A stretch of 5,805 nt of DNA, from assembly GCA_938034715.1 (NCBI GenBank), contig CALHMM010000019.1, positions 1 through 5,805 on the forward strand, read 5' to 3'. The position numbers were made by a program, and so were the translations under genes. Shown one piece after another: positions 5,679 through 5,805 of this stretch (its first letter is position 1; every line of letters begins with the position of its first letter). The notes under the pieces were generated by a model. The model had not been told where the DNA came from. It saw only the letters and a program-made list of their open reading frames with translations, and made no database searches. The DNA is from Minisyncoccota bacterium. GTDB lineage: Bacteria > Patescibacteriota > Minisyncoccia > Moranbacterales > GCA-2747515.

Positions 5679-5805
5679 ATGATCAGATCGTTTATGCAGT
5701 ACCACTGGGGGATCATGGCTCTTTCCCTTTATTGGATCTGTGCGATTTTTTGGTTTGTGCCTGGATCACTTGAAGGAGATGAGGCAATCTACGCACAAGT
5801 GCTGC
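5679..5805 (+). CDS. Membrane glycosyltransferase, GT39/ArnT-type, N-terminal fragment (runs off window)
   Basis: The last 127 bases encode 42 residues of an ORF that continues past the window. A first transmembrane helix spans about residues 11-28 and is followed by GSLEGDEAIYAQVL (29-42). This acidic D34-E35 pair in the first outward-facing loop, followed by A-x-Y-A, is the characteristic motif of GT39/GT83-type integral membrane glycosyltransferases (protein mannosyltransferase and ArnT relatives), which move sugars from lipid-linked donors to proteins or lipids at the outer face of the membrane. The start is uncertain: ATG at 5679 or the in-frame ATG at 5694; neither has a Shine-Dalgarno site. 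The first lies only 5 bases after the preceding stop, so co-transcription is likely. With so little sequence the family call is probable, not certain. Confidence 0.65.
   Translation, partial: MIRSFMQYHWGIMALSLYWICAIFWFVPGSLEGDEAIYAQVL

Noticed and set aside
1..5805. Alternative genetic code (TGA as glycine, as in Gracilibacteria/Absconditabacteria)
   Set aside because: No gene here uses TGA as a stop (only TAA and TAG), which first suggested recoding. However, all complete conserved genes read through without any in-frame TGA, which would be unexpected if TGA were a common glycine codon.

Overview
The window looks like an ordinary chromosomal segment from a small-genome bacterium. It is most likely a member of the Candidate Phyla Radiation (Patescibacteria, Parcubacteria-like). 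This is an inference from three things: moderately AT-rich DNA, short versions of housekeeping enzymes (RsmI without its C-terminal domain, MetG without the tRNA-binding domain), and start codons that mostly lack a Shine-Dalgarno sequence. The standard genetic code fits: all stops used are TAA or TAG, and the genes read through without in-frame TGA. I saw no phage, insertion sequence, CRISPR array, tRNA or rRNA.

Layout. Bases 1-801 hold the C-terminal part of an M16 zinc peptidase, cut by the window edge. After a 106-base gap comes an AI-2E family membrane permease (908-1885), then 33 bases later rsmI (1919-2593), a 16S rRNA ribose methyltransferase. A small gene candidate on the opposite strand (2612-2872, 86 aa, one membrane helix) converges on rsmI and carries a good sigma70-type promoter at 2899-2927. 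Bases 2873-3029 are a divergent intergenic region with a promoter candidate in each direction. metG (3030-4481) follows, then a PPC/DUF296 protein (4488-4922), a gamma-glutamylcyclotransferase-like protein (4945-5673), and the first 42 codons of a membrane glycosyltransferase of the GT39/ArnT type (5679 to the window end).

How the genes work together. rsmI and metG both serve translation, and the two lie close together in other bacteria too (in Bacillus subtilis rsmI-abrB-metS). The genes from metG to the glycosyltransferase are separated by 6, 22 and 5 bases and probably form one transcription unit, although their functions are unrelated as far as can be seen. The peptidase, permease and glycosyltransferase are envelope or export-associated functions.

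No undescribed multi-gene system is evident. The points most worth a second look are the repeated absence of Shine-Dalgarno sites with -10-like hexamers just before start codons (possible leaderless transcription), the small antisense membrane ORF with its own promoter, and the metG/PPC junction, where the two genes share a reading frame across a single stop codon.
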